Origin: Grammothele lineata
Taxonomy: Eukaryota; Basidiomycota; Agaricomycetes; Polyporales; Polyporaceae
Assembly (NCBI GenBank): GCA_002150815.3
Contig: NDFF03000144.1
Span: forward strand, 62,001-126,000
Direction: 5' to 3'
Length of the DNA: 64,000 nucleotides
Position numbers and translations under genes: made by a program. Positions 21,601-34,113 of this stretch are shown in pieces; position 1 is the first letter of the stretch; each line of letters opens with the position of its first letter. A model generated the notes under the pieces. That model worked only from the letters and a program-made list of their open reading frames with translations. It ran no database searches and had not been told where the DNA came from.

Positions 21601-24600
21601 CATATCGCGGGGCGTTCGACGCGCGGGCTTCTTCAATTACAAGGCTTCGCCCGCGCCCCGATCGCCATCGCACATACGCCCGGCCGACCCCGTGCGCGCA
21701 TCCATCCAAGCTCCCTTGTTGAACTTCTCCAACTGCTGTTAACGCCAGCACTTAAGCCCGCCATCCAATGTCCATCGACATCGCTGATACCGTGTCCCGG
21801 AGCCTCACGCCCACTTCTTGCACTTCTCTCTCCTGTCGTCCTCGCGACATCCATGTCCTCCGGATCCGGTGCGGGGGCTTCTTCGATCATGCACGCCAGT
21901 GCGCGAGCCCCCGGGCCGCTCGAAGAGGAAGGACGGGTCCCCCAGGCGAATGCTCCGTTCATTTCGCTCGCACCCACGCCGCCCGCGCGAGATGTCTCTT
22001 ACTGTGATCCTGCGGCCGGAGCACGCGGCCGGTGATTGGTAGGTTCGTTATGGATCGGTATGAATGTCATGGAGCTGGACTTCGCGCGTACCGCCAGTAA
22101 CGGCCCGCTCACGATCGTACCGCAGCTCGCTGCGAGCAGTGGGAGAGGTCGGCATATATTGTTCAATTATAGGTTGGGCAGCAGTACGGTAGGATACTAT
22201 CGCAGGCGTGTGCCGGTGTCTTCGAAGTACCCAGTAGCTCTTCCCTCCCTACGTGCCAATCCACGACTCTAGCATCTCCGCGGAGCACCCCTCCGCGAGG
22301 ACTCCGCGTAGCGGCCGTACTTACTACGCTAGATCGCACGTGAACCCCTGCTCCCCTGCCAGGGTGTTGTGCTTCAATCGCACGTCGCGAGCATGTCGTC
22401 GGCTTGCACCGGCCCAGCAGGGAAGTGCCCCCGGTGTTTCGGCGACAAACCGCACGGACGCGCCTTTGCGGGGATGCAGCGGCGCCGCGCAACGAGAGGC
22501 CTGAGCGGCGGGCGGCCCCGGGCCGGGCTTCAAGGGAGGGCGCTCAGCGCATGCCACGGGCGCAGTGGTTGGTTTTTCCCATCAGCTTCGTGGCGCTGAC
22601 GCGCCGTCCGAGACCGACCACTCACCGAGTTCATTACAGATGTTCATATGTTTGAGGGAATGGGTATCTCCTGACTATGGGCGGCGAGGTGCGGGCTCGG
22701 TCAGCTCGATGGACGGATAGATGGATGGCCGGGGAGTTGGGCGAGCGTCGAGTGCCTCGCGGATGTAAATTGGCTTGCAGGGGAGAGGCACAGATGCTAA
22801 TGGACCTATCATTGGCCCTCGGACCTATTGGCGAGCATCTGGGTATGTTTTCCCCACGCGCGCATGTGTTTCTTCGTGTTGAAAAGACTACGGTCTGACA
22901 GGGGGCCGCGGGCTCACGGGCCTGTGGCCGTCAATATGTCCTACATTGGTGACAATCTGCTTCCGCGTCGCACCTAGTATATGTAACTCGCCAACGTCCT
23001 TGACATGTCAGCTTGTGCTGCATAAGCGAACCTTCTGTTTTCTCCGAGAATTCTGCTAGTGCGGTCCCGCCGAGCGCGGGGTCGGAGAAGCCTCGAAGAG
23101 AGGGGCTTGTAAGCACCTGTAAGCACCCACTCGACGCTGGAGATCTCCGGGCGCTCGCATGGCGGGACGGGGATCCGACGCGATAGCAAGGCACGCCATC
23201 TGGATTGCGAGGTGGCAGCATCTTGATGGCGCGTCGGTGTCCTCCGATGGCCATCCTTGTCGACAAGGTCGGCGAGCAGCGAGCATCCCGGTGCGAACGT
23301 GCGTAAGCAGGTGGTAAAGTTGGAAGAGCGCCGCGTTCACTGGAGCCTTCTCGAGTCTTTGCAACAGCGGCGTCGCGCCCGCCAAAGTTGAACGTCGAAC
23401 GTTGAAAACTGCGCGCGCTGAGCATCGAGTCGTCCAGCACGCCTCGGGAGTCGGATCGGGACCGGAATCTGCACTAGCGTGAGCCCCTCTACGACGCACT
23501 GGCAGTTGCCGAGCGCGTCGACCAGCGAACGCCCCACGAGCATCTGCTCCCGTCGCCGCGCGCGGTCGCATAGGTTGCATCACGCAGCCACGACCGGGAG
23601 CCCGCGTGGGCCGCGCGCGCACGCCGCACAGGCTCCCAGCGCGTCCCGCCGCGCCGTCGTCCGCCTTCCTGACTGGAACTTATCCCGGGGCGCGGACGCG
23701 CGGGCTCCCATCAAGCCCTCCGCCCACGCTCGTCTGGCCGCTGCCTGATCCGAGCGTTGTGGGAGTCCGAGGCGCTGTGGCGGGCGGGGGTGCTTAGCGT
23801 TGTACATCGATCTCGTGTGGGGCTAGGACGTACATGGTATGCGTGAACAGTGGCAACAGTGCTGTCGGCTCGGGCCGCGAGTTGAAGCGTCTCAGTGCTT
23901 TGTTGGCGGAAGACGAACGGGACACTGCCAATTGCCCCTCGACGCTTGCTGCATCTGCCTCTTTGTCTCGTACTTTCTGCACGTGGATGCGTAAGAGGAC
24001 ATGGGGTCGCGTTTCTGTCGGGATTTGTCAGACACTGACTGGGCGCACTGGCAACCGAGCACTCATACCGTTCGTAGGTACACCTCCTATCAGTCAAGGA
24101 GAAAACCAGCCGATAAGCAGGCGCTGCAGATAAGTACCGTCGTCCTACTTTCCGAGGAGCCAGCGAGGCGGGATCAGCGTCCGATTTGATGCTTCCTCGT
24201 AATGGGCTCCAAGTTCGAGGCTTCTGCGCGTGTCTATAGCTAGTTACCCCGGACGGAGAATCCGCCCTCGAGCCACACCTAGTATGACCAATCCGCGCGC
24301 CCTGGGCGGGACAAGCACCGAGAAAAGGACGGCGCGCGCGCTGCTAAGTCGGTCGAGGATGTCGCGGGGTGAGCGCATCAGCTGAACGCGTCCCGGATGG
24401 ACATCCGAGATCGTCTTCTACCTGGATTAGAAAAGTTGAGAGAGCGAAATTGGCGGGCGAATGGGGTACGGCCACCAGCTGCTTGCGTTTTCGCAGCTGC
24501 GGCCGCCGCTTACTGGTGCTGCGGGCTGAACAGTGCAAACAAATAGCTCCGGGCAATGTCTGAATGCGCTACTTGTGTTCCAGTGTGGGCTGGAAGCTTG

Positions 24601-27600
24601 CGACTTGCAGTCTGGAGCACTGGAGGACGTGGGCAAAGAACGAGCCGAGGCCAATGAGGAACACAGCAAATTCCCATTGGTCCCAGGCCGAGGCCGCCGC
24701 AGATTGGCTGGCGTGGGCGGTTGGGGAAGAGCGGTCCGCCGGCGGGCCGCTAGAGCCGCGAACCTTCAGGCGATCGGGCCTCGTTACCCCGCATCCCGGT
24801 CTTCCCCGCACCCACGATCGGGCTACGCGCAGATCCGGGAGCTCCGCGGTGAGATTCCGCGTCCTCCCGTTGGCTGCCCCACACTTGCTCCTCCTCCCTT
24901 CGGAACACCGCGCCTGAACGCCGGCGGTGGCGCCCTGCTCCTTGGGCCCCAGAATGGACAGCGATGGAGGAGGCGGTCTAGGTCTCGTCGTCGCCACAAT
25001 AGCAGCATGATCCATCCCCGCCTCTTCATTTCACGAGGGCAAAGCCAGCCAGCAGAACGTTCGACGCCGCCGGCGTGCTCGGTGCGGGGTACAGCCTCGG
25101 TGCGTAGCCGGTTCGACGGTTGCGTGCGATGCTGCTTGGAATTGCGTTGACAGCGCTCGGACGGGCCATGGACGACTCGGACGCCAGCATGTAAGTTCAT
25201 GTCTGTTCATTCATTCATTCACTCTCAAGCCCTTTTGGGCCGGCTCAGATGACATGCCGCACGTAGATGCCCGGGAGAGCTGCGGAAACGTGCTTTTGAT
25301 CGAGTCACCGAGAGTCATGGCTAGTCGGGATCCCGCCCAAACCCGTACTAGTCCTCTGTAGGTTAGGAAATCGTCCGGAAAAACATCCACGGAGTCGACG
25401 GAGCAACGCTCGCGAGGAACTCGGGATGCGGGACGGGAATGCGGGGTAAGGACGCTCCACGGAACATCCGTTGGGCCATATCATGCGCCGTATACGTACC
25501 GCACATGATTCTGCAGAGACGAGTGCTTACCGTCATATGTACGCTCAACAGCCGGTTTTACGCGGATTTTCGTACCGCTGGATAAGACCTATCCGCCTTG
25601 TGTCGAGGTTCGATCTTTTCATGCGACAGTACGTCATAATCATGCGGCTATACATAGTAAAGATGGTAGTTGAAGGGATGATCTTTGTTTCACAGCGAAC
25701 ACCAGGGCGCCTCACGGGTCAGTTGATGGTGTTACAGCACCTGCCTTGGTACGTACTGTATAACCGTCCTATGTAGGGAGCTATGGCCGTTCTCTGATGA
25801 TTCTCGTGCACTATCAGTTAAGTCCATCAGATCTCGGACTCTAGAGCGAGGAAGACGGTGGTGGTAAGTGCACGACGTCGCATCCTCTCGGGAAGTGGGC
25901 TGATCCGATTGGCAGGTGTTTGTGTTATCTCAACGCCTCGTATGATCTGTAACGGCGGATCTGACGATGGCCGACGTGCCATTCGGAGTAAGCGCACAAG
26001 CCTACCGCTAAGTCGATGGTACAAACCCCTGAGGATGGGGTCGCCGGTGTTATAGGTGAATGCCGCTCTCGATCGAGCTCGTCGTCAAGGAGGCTCGTTG
26101 ACGACGACATAGACCAGACAAGACAGAGAGGAGAGAACAGGGGAGGCATCGCGCAGAGTTAGCCCCGTCGTCGGGGGGCGGACGACGTCCCGCGCTCACA
26201 CTAGGCCTAACGGGTACTTGTCAGCCGCACTTGAAACAAAAGATCGGATCGACGTCGTACCTCGGCCGGCTTGACGCAGCACAATCTCTGACGGTCTCTG
26301 ACGCAGTGATACTTCCGCGACGGGACCCTCGATCGCAAGCTTGAACCTTAGTGACCGGTTGTGTGCGCGCACAGGTCATAGCTCGATCACCGATCAGTGT
26401 TAGTTCTTGCTGGCCCGCGATCTATCCCATTGCGGATGGATGTTTTTGTGCTTGTGTACTAATGCGTCATTGGAAACAATGCGAGTGACAGATGAGGGTA
26501 CGAACGTAGTGCGATTTGAATGGTGGTAAAGGAGCAATTACTTCAGAAGACAATAAATCTGAACATAAAAGGACACACCGAATGAGTGTAGCACCGCGCT
26601 AGTACAGTGACTACGGGTCCATGCGTGATTTATGGCGGATCATGAGCTACCACGAAGCCTTGTAGGGTTATCCTCAGTGCATGCCATCAGGATATGTTGT
26701 GGAGTTTTCCGTGAACAAGCCAAGAGCAAGTCGCTTCGAGGCTCGAGCTGCTGGAGTCCTGCCCAATCTAACACGTGATAAGATGAGCGCCTAATCATTC
26801 CATGAGGCTCGCGCCTGGCCGCTGGTGTTGCGGCGCTGCTTTCCCATCCTCTTCTTGTAATCCTCCAATGCTCAACATGATGTGTCTTCTCTTGCTCTTG
26901 AAGCCAAGCTATGATGAAACTCTACTCTGACATGACCTCTCATGGTATGCCTCGATGTCAAAGCGTTTGTCAAGCAACTGCACGCGACCAACGTGAATTC
27001 CATATATTCGCTGCTGCCAGTGGAACAGCGTGTACATCTCCGTCAATGGCATCCAAGGGTGTTGTGTTCCAGGGAGCATGTCTGGCAGCGAATGACAGCG
27101 AGCATATGGGTATGGCTTGAGACTAACGCGGTAAGTCCTCGTATTTCCCCCGTCGCTCTCTTGCTTCTCATGCATTCCCACCGCCACAGCTTGTGGCGCA
27201 AGCGGCGGCTATAGGGGCTCACGAACCCGCTTGTGGGCTTGACTTCGTCTACGGCATACGGGGCCGTGAACATGCGAACTCGCGCGAAGGATCTTCTTGC
27301 TCTCCCGCCTTCCCTTCGTAGTGATGGCGGACTCCGCGAGGTCCGCGCCCCGTAGCGTGGCATAGACCACGCCGCGTGTGCAAAGTGGCTGGTATGTCGG
27401 ACATGCCGTGACCTCGCATTCTCGCGCTCGCTCGCATAAAGCCGCAGCGCGATCTCGGGTTTTGTAAGTATGGGCGACGGGGTAGGCGGGATATAGCTTA
27501 TTCGCTACATCTTCCGGACGCGCTGCTCACAAGATCCGGTCCAGAATAGACTTTGTGCGTACAGGCATCTCAACAAGCTCCGGCGACTGTGGAGGCAGGC

Positions 27601-30572
27601 ATTGGGGCTTATTCGGGCGCGTAATGTGGGGTATTGCGGGGTAAGTACCTTTCACGACGCGGACCATCGTGCAACCCGAACGCAAACGGCGCCCGCGCAG
27701 TACCATTTCCCCACGTCCGCGCTGAAACGGTCATGTAGACATGCAGGTCGTAGCCAACGGAGAAGTGCAATGTACTATTTCTACGGCTCGCGGTCGCTGC
27801 GACCTCGCCGCACGGCGATGTATGCCGCGACGTGCATCGCCGTCAGTCCACCATGAGCGATGGCGCCTGCTGGCCGCCACATCGTTGTGCACACGAAGTG
27901 TGGTAGACTGTCAACCAACCAGGATCCCGTGGTCAGGGGATCCTGAGAGAGCCCGAGGTACGTTGGCTCTTTCCCACTCGTTCTGGTTAGCAGCGAACTC
28001 ACGTCGGTGTTGGCATCGTGCAGGTGCTGATAGTTACCGGACTGCCATGTGCCCTTGCGTCTATCATGCCATGTCCGCCGAGGACTCGTCAGGAGACCGC
28101 GGTCCACAAGTGTTTCGATCTCTAGCCCGTTCGGTATAGACCCTGGTGAGTTCTTTCGTTCTGAACGCGTTACCTTACCGGCTCATCGTCGGAACTTTCA
28201 GGTACGTAGATTATGAGTAGCCCGTGCCTAGCGTCGGCATCGTAAGGTGTAAGGCTGCGGGGGACGTTTAATCGTCAGCTTAGGTCCTTGCGAATGATGA
28301 ATTATGACTATTTTACGGCACGGAGCGCAATGTTACGGCCGTAGGCCTGCCATCGTACGTACGGCGCGACCCAATAATATACCAACCTCCGCTCACTGCC
28401 CCGATAATTGTATAAGTGTCCTCGCGTAAATGTGACAAATCGCCAACCGCACGATCTGGGCAGGGCAATGCCCGAACGAATCCCAGCGCGAATGTCAGCT
28501 GTGTACGTTGTCCACTACGCGACCCCCTAGAAGGCCGGCGGCCACCAATCATGCCCGGCCGGCGTTCTCACATCAGCTTGAGATGCCGGGAGGTTGAGTT
28601 TCCCGTTGGAGGCCGAGTCCTGCTTCGCACTTTGCTTCTTCGAGCTAGTACTGACTTGGACCATATTCAGGAGTACGCCGTGATGATGGCCGCCCAGCTT
28701 CTCCCGGGCTGTCTCTCACTACCTCTGCGACGCACCACGCTATTATGTCAGGCCCACGTACTTTTGCCGGTGTCTATCCGGTCTCTTGAGAGGAGCCAAG
28801 ACGTGCAGCGCCCTACAAGCTGGGAAGCATCCTATCCGGGCTAACACGCAGGTGTACCGCTCCTCGATTGACCAACTCTAGGAACATCATTAATTGGTAG
28901 GTTGCGTGATAATCATGTTGGACGCAGTGTAGTATGTTGATCTCACGGCCAGGTCGTGTTCCGCTTCACGTACACGGGGAGGCATCCTGTCCGTAGCATG
29001 GTCTCTGCTACCTAATGCGAAGACCATGTCAGGTTCCTATTGGTCCCCTGGTAAGTCTAAAGGACACTCTTCTCCAGCTGATTCGCATCCGACAGGGCAT
29101 TCCAAACGCCACATGACGAGAATCAATCAAGGCCAATGCTGAGTCACCACCCGTTCCAGCCCGCACCTTCTCGCTTTCCTACCGGTCATCTCGCCTAACT
29201 GCCGGCGTCCAAGCTACATGTCGTACTTAGGGTCTTCCGGCGAGTTCGAGCCAATGTCGTGCAACCCACGGACAAACGCCATCAGCGCCGCTGCTGTCGA
29301 AAAGGCGTCGAACCTTCGTGCCACCGACCTCACGGCAGCCAAGATCTCGTTCGAATGTGTCCTTGACACACTGTCGTTCTCTGCCTGCCTCTGGGGGAGT
29401 TATCCTCGCGTAAGGACAAGGACTTATCCTAAGATCTCGCCGCGCATGTCGGTGCTGACCTCGTCTTCGTGTTCTAGGGCCGCACTGGCGCTTGGCATGC
29501 GAGCCTCTAGAATGGCACCTACCCGAATGCGATGCATACACGACTACGACGTCTAAGGATTCGTCGAAGGAAGCAGTTACGGAAATGAACATGGCCACCA
29601 CCAGCCGACCCCGGTTCCCTCGAGGTCCGCTTCTGTGTCCGCCGGTCCTAGTGGACATACGACGGCTCGCCGCCTACCCCGCACGCCATTCAGTCGCTCG
29701 GTCGCGCATTACCCCACACCCCACGCTCGCAGCCCGCCGCAAGTGCAAGGTTCAGCTTCTTCCGACGACCGTAGCGCGGGCTTGGCCCTCAGAAGCCCGA
29801 CAAGTGGGACTTCGGAATGGCGCGGCTACTCGATCGTGGTATGAACACCGAGTTGCCTTGGTTCCGGCAATCAAAGCGCAAGGTCTACGAGACCCACTCC
29901 GGGGTGCGTGCAGGCCTCGCTCGTGCTGCCGGGGCTCTCGGAGCACGATGACGTTGTTGTCTGCGGCGGAGCGGACGCCACCGTCGTCATCGGCGCGCCG
30001 GCGGCCTCGACCGCGCCGCCCGTCGCGCCGACTCCTTTCCGTGTGGTCACCTATGCGAGGCCTTCACGTGGAGAGTGGATCCAGAGGGTCTGGACCACTG
30101 CTCGTTCTCCATTGGGAGGTTATGATCGATGTTGGCGACCCACTTGGAGGGTCGGTTGTCGGCAAGCACATATAGTCACTAACTTGGCTCTCCAATCCCG
30201 CGGAAGACCGAGAAGCCGAATTTCATAGTGTGTGGTGGTATGACGGAATCCCTCGATCTACGGCATATGTTATTTCTGATGTTTCAATGTTGCTCCAGAG
30301 TCTTTGCTGGAACGAATAGCGGAAAGTCGAAGATGGGGCTATCCTTGATATGTATTCGGTCAGCGCGTTGTAGCCGTATGCCTCGTAACCTGGCGTCATG
30401 CGGAGCATATTCTCAGATTAGTACGAGACGGGCTGGGCATACACCAGCATCACTAATATGACTATTTCCTAGTTGCTCCTGGGACATGCCACTAAGTTCG
30501 GTCACTGCAGTGCCTGCTGATTCGCTCAGCGACTTTCTCCATCTCCACTATAGTCACCAATGAGTTCCCAGG
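18651..30572. other. About 12-kb gene desert
   Basis: I find no recognisable protein, tRNA or rRNA here. Open frames of 60-250 codons overlap on several frames at once, often start at GTG or TTG, and are rich in Arg/Ser/Pro, as expected from GC-rich non-coding DNA. The sequence is not AT-enriched and keeps many CpG sites, so it does not look like heavy RIP-type mutation. It contrasts with about one gene per 2 kb to the right. One possible relic exon at 26942-27130 is listed separately. Confidence 0.6.
26942..27130 (+). pseudogene. Possible isolated exon or gene relic, unknown
   Basis: ATG at 26942 opens 63 codons with good protein character (LLPVEQRVHLRQWHPRVLC, EHVWQRMTASIWVWLE) and ends exactly at a GTAAGT donor (27131). 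No following exon could be joined. The opposite strand also has a protein-like frame over the same bases, so strand is uncertain. No family recognised. Confidence 0.25.
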
Positions 30573-31274
30573 CTAGACAGCAAATGCAACGTAGAAACGG
30601 CGCTCACTTTTCACCGGACATTCGGAATCACTTTCGCCTTGTCGCGCACTGCCCATCTTACCCCTACACTCGTCTAGAATCGCCTCGTCGCTGTGCCAAT
30701 TGTCCCCTTCCCTGACGCCACCATCTGGAGTTCTCGGTCCGGGTAAGAACTCTCCTGGTACGTCCGAGCCGCGTCGTTGCTCCTGGTTGTAGTACTTGGA
30801 CCACCGGTAGTCTAGCCCGCGACCCCAGATCTCTCCACTATTGTGCAGGCCAGGAGGTTGAGGATAGGCAAATGCCACCGGAGGATCGTTGTCGAGTTCC
30901 CAAGGGACAAGCTCATGCTCTTCTGTGTCGTTTCTTTGATATGGCTCGTGATGGCGGCGCCGCGCAACCTCAGCGAGCCACTCACTCGTGTTGTCTTTCC
31001 GTGGCGACTTGCGTAGTTTGAGTGAGGGCTTATGGGTTTGCGCAGCGGGAGGTAGTTGGGCGGCGGCGTACGCATCGTTCCTGAGAGTCGCTGCATGAAG
31101 AACGGTCATAAACGGAGTCGAGTCCAAGTACATATGCCATGAGACTCCTGCGTACTTACCTCGCTGGACAGATACCACGTCCCGGTCGCTATTAAGCGTA
31201 TTTGCGCCGTCGTAGTTTGTGGCATTGCTCTTCCGGGGAGAGCGTTGCTTCGATAGTCGTCGACTCTGAGCCAT
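30573..31274 (-). CDS. Hypothetical basic protein
   Basis: ATG at 31274 begins a basic leader (MAQSRRLSKQRSPRKSN). The frame is open for 233 codons. A canonical intron can also be read inside it: GTAAGT after VVSVQR (near 31160), with a CAG acceptor near 31095, giving a shorter protein. The C-terminal half is rich in Pro, Trp and charged residues (VPWELDNDPPVAFAYPQPP). No domain is recognised. It sits alone at the right edge of the gene desert, so it may be a real orphan gene or a chance frame. Confidence 0.35.
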   Translation of the reverse strand: MAQSRRLSKQRSPRKSNATNYDGANTLNSDRDVVSVQRGKYAGVSWHMYLDSTPFMTVLHAATLRNDAYAAAQLPPAAQTHKPSLKLRKSPRKDNTSEWLAEVARRRHHEPYQRNDTEEHELVPWELDNDPPVAFAYPQPPGLHNSGEIWGRGLDYRWSKYYNQEQRRGSDVPGEFLPGPRTPDGGVREGDNWHSDEAILDECRGKMGSARQGESDSECPVKSERRFYVAFAV

Positions 31275-31738
31275 CGTGCAACAGTGGGACAGGTAGACAG
31301 GACACAGCGTCAGTGCGAGGTAGTCGCGTCAGAGATGAGGGATGGGTTGCTTACCTAGTAGAGCTAGATATCGATATCCGCGTTGTGTTGGAGCACAACA
31401 TGCACATGGTCCTGGAGAAGGCGGTTAAAGTTAGTCTGGTGGCTCATCATTGTCCGTTCAAGTAGTGCACAGCAAAGTGGGGCTGCCGGAATTGTCGTCT
31501 TCTATAGCGTTGTGCTGTGTCGACGATGACGATTACTGACGGTGGAATGACGTGTTACCATTCGGGCTCGAGTAGGTATGCCTCTTGAACGTCGTCTCCA
31601 TTACGCGGTATATCGTACATTACAATCTGGATTCTGTCACTGTAACACTGTGAGCGTACGAGGGTATCTTGAATGCCAAACCACAACACCATAACGATAC
31701 ATAAACCCAAGACGTGACACCAACTGATTGCTCCTGCA
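31275..31738. other. Intergenic gap
   Basis: Nothing supported here. The HOS3-like gene ends at its right edge. Confidence 0.5.
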
Positions 31739-33834
31739 TCAGGCGTTCGGCGAGGGGCCCAGCTTCAAGATGACCCTCGGCAGCTTCTTGGAAATTGTAG
31801 CCTCGCCTTCCTCCGCGGGCGCGCCCGCACTCGATACGTCAGTCAGGTCGCTCTCTTCTTCCGTCGAAGTGGCGGCAGAGGCGGCGCTCTTCCTGCCCTT
31901 TCTTCCCGTCGTCTTCTTTCCTGGAGAGGTGGCAGGGCTCTGGCGCGAGCTGCCGTTTGCCGGCTTGCGCTCGCGCAAGGACCGATCTGACGGTGGCACG
32001 GGAACGCGGGAAAGAGGGGCGAGCGTGTGTGAGGCGTCGATAGATGCGAAGACCTCGAGTGTGCGAGAGAGCCAGGACGCGGGAGGAGTGGTCTGCGAGG
32101 GACGGCCGCCCCGACGCTTCTTCGTTGCGGCTTCGAGCTGAAGATACATGTATAAGTAGTGTAGGCGTACACGTAGAAACTAGGATAGGACGTACAGCCG
32201 TTATATTCTCGATGGCCCACCAGGCCGGATCTACGGGGTGCGTCTCGTCCTCGAGGAAGCCAGCGAGATGTGCCATGGCGCCGCTTGTGAGCGCGCGATC
32301 ACTGTAGCCGCCTTCTAGGACACTGATGAGGCGGCCTTTGGCGTAGCGTTCAGCGAATGCGCGGGCATCGCGCGCAAAACGGTGGTAGAAGGAGGCTGGG
32401 ACTTTGCGTTGGTGACGCGACATGCCGGGGTGCTCGTGCTCACTCGCGTCGAAGCCGCAGCTATGTATGGTGTCAGTTTGAGTCGCAAACTCGCATCATG
32501 TTGATGAGACGGAGCGAACCTGATGAAGACAAGGACGTCGTCCGAAGAGGAACCCGTGTTCTCCAAGAACTCGCCAGCCTTGGTGAGTAAACGGGAGTAT
32601 GGCCCAGCATAGAGCCTGCTCCAGAAGTCCTCTTCTGATATGTACGGATCCAGATGAATGTTCTCGATATGTTGACCATGTGGCCCATGAATAGAGACCG
32701 ATGCAGCTTGAACCAACTCCGTCTTACCATCCTCACAAGGGTACGACAGGATATCGTGGATGCTTCCGTAATAGACTTGAAGCCCAGGTTCGTGGGGTGC
32801 CCCTGCCTCGGCCTCGAGCTTTCTTCGGTATGTCTCTTCGTTGATCTGCCAGGCAATGGCTTGGGTGCCATTACCTGATAATGCCTGTGGTCAGCTTCTT
32901 GAGCAGACGAATCCGTACGCGACAAACCGACCGTGATGTAGATCAATGTCCAGAATGACAACCCTATTTATCTTGTGCTTCAGATGTGCTACTCAAACAT
33001 CAGTATTTTCTATTTCACGGAGGCAAGGAAGGGCCAACCATGAGCAGCCCCCACCGCGACGTTGTTCACGAAGCAAAAGCCGGATGGAGTGTCCTAAGAG
33101 ACTTGCATGATGTCAAATATAAACCAAGTACGAGTATGACAGCATCGCTATTGACCTCTCCACAGTGATGTCCCGGTGGTCGGACGGCCACAAAAGCTTG
33201 TGAAGCATTCACGGAGTCTCCTGGGACAAGGCCCTGAACCACGGTATCGACAGCTTCGCACACAGTACCGAGAGCGCCTTGAATCGCGTCGAGAGATCCA
33301 GGACATACTATAACGGATATGAATGCATGTAGGCGACCACGGGTACCTACACTCACGGTATAGATCTCCTTGGTTGTAGCCTTCGGGTATTTCGCTTCCT
33401 CCTTGGCTGACCTTATCGTGGCTCTCGTGGATCCAACGCTTGAGGGTTTCGAGGTATACATCGCCCTCGATATCACCATGTATATACTTGACGGCCGCGT
33501 GGTTTAGAATGTCAACAGAGGCGCTACTATGGACAACAGTGGCTGGAACGCGCGATGGTTGCTCAGACTTTGATGCCGCGGACAGTTGGAGTTTTCCAAG
33601 CGCCTTGGTGAGCTCGTCCTCGTCCTCTTCATCATTCGAGGCCGCGGTGGATACTGGTTTGCTTGACGATGCGGAAGAACCGACGTTCTCTTCAAGTCGC
33701 GCGATCGCGGCCGCGAGACCAACATTGACCGCGCGCAATCGTTCTGGACGCTCGAAGATGTGGGAGATATCGCGCGTTCTAATGTACCTATGTTGTAGAC
33801 ATGCCTTTTGCAAGAATACTGCTGTGGGCGGCAT
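31739..33834 (-). CDS. HOS3: Histone deacetylase, HOS3-like
   Basis: The zinc-dependent family removes acetyl groups from lysines of histones. ATG at 33834 (MPPTAVFLQKACLQH) was chosen because upstream codons lack an ATG and family similarity starts there. Intron 33308-33356 rejoins as GDLYL-CPGSLDAI. Seen in order: HIFERPERLRAVNVGL; a Ser/acidic insert with DEEDEDE; RPPGHHCGED, joined to TPSGFCFVNNVAVGAAHAW; VVILDIDLHHGNGTQA (zinc Asp and His); FISCGFDASEHEHPGMSRH; and VLEGGYSDRAL with the active-site Tyr. The early ERPERLRA motif and the long spacing between LHHGNGTQ and the SIH region fit the fungal HOS3 branch. The C-terminal about 130 residues are Lys/Arg/Ser-rich and likely disordered (GKKTTGRKGRKS). 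Its start lies 279 bp from the divergent RING gene. Confidence 0.9.
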
Positions 33835-34113
33835 GGTTAGACGATGCAGGAGACGAAGGTGGTCTGAACAGGAGCGTGGTTCCGGGAGACCTGATCGCGC
33901 GCGCGCGTCACGGCGCGTCGACGCGCCTCTGACGCGTCCTGACAATTGGCGTGATTATCGGAGTTTCAATATTTGTTATCGGCCTTTGCGATCTCGGTCC
34001 AACCAGAGCGTGCGCCACAACCTGCCACAACCGCGGGGCACGCCTCCTGCTCGTTGACTAAACCCTGCGTATGTTCTCCCTCTGACATCGACCACCACCA
34101 CCGCTCGCCGGCC
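33835..34113. promoter_or_regulatory. Shared divergent promoter, HOS3-like / RING gene
   Basis: Only 279 bp separate the two start codons, so the genes very likely share one regulatory region. No clear TATA box is seen. Confidence 0.5.
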
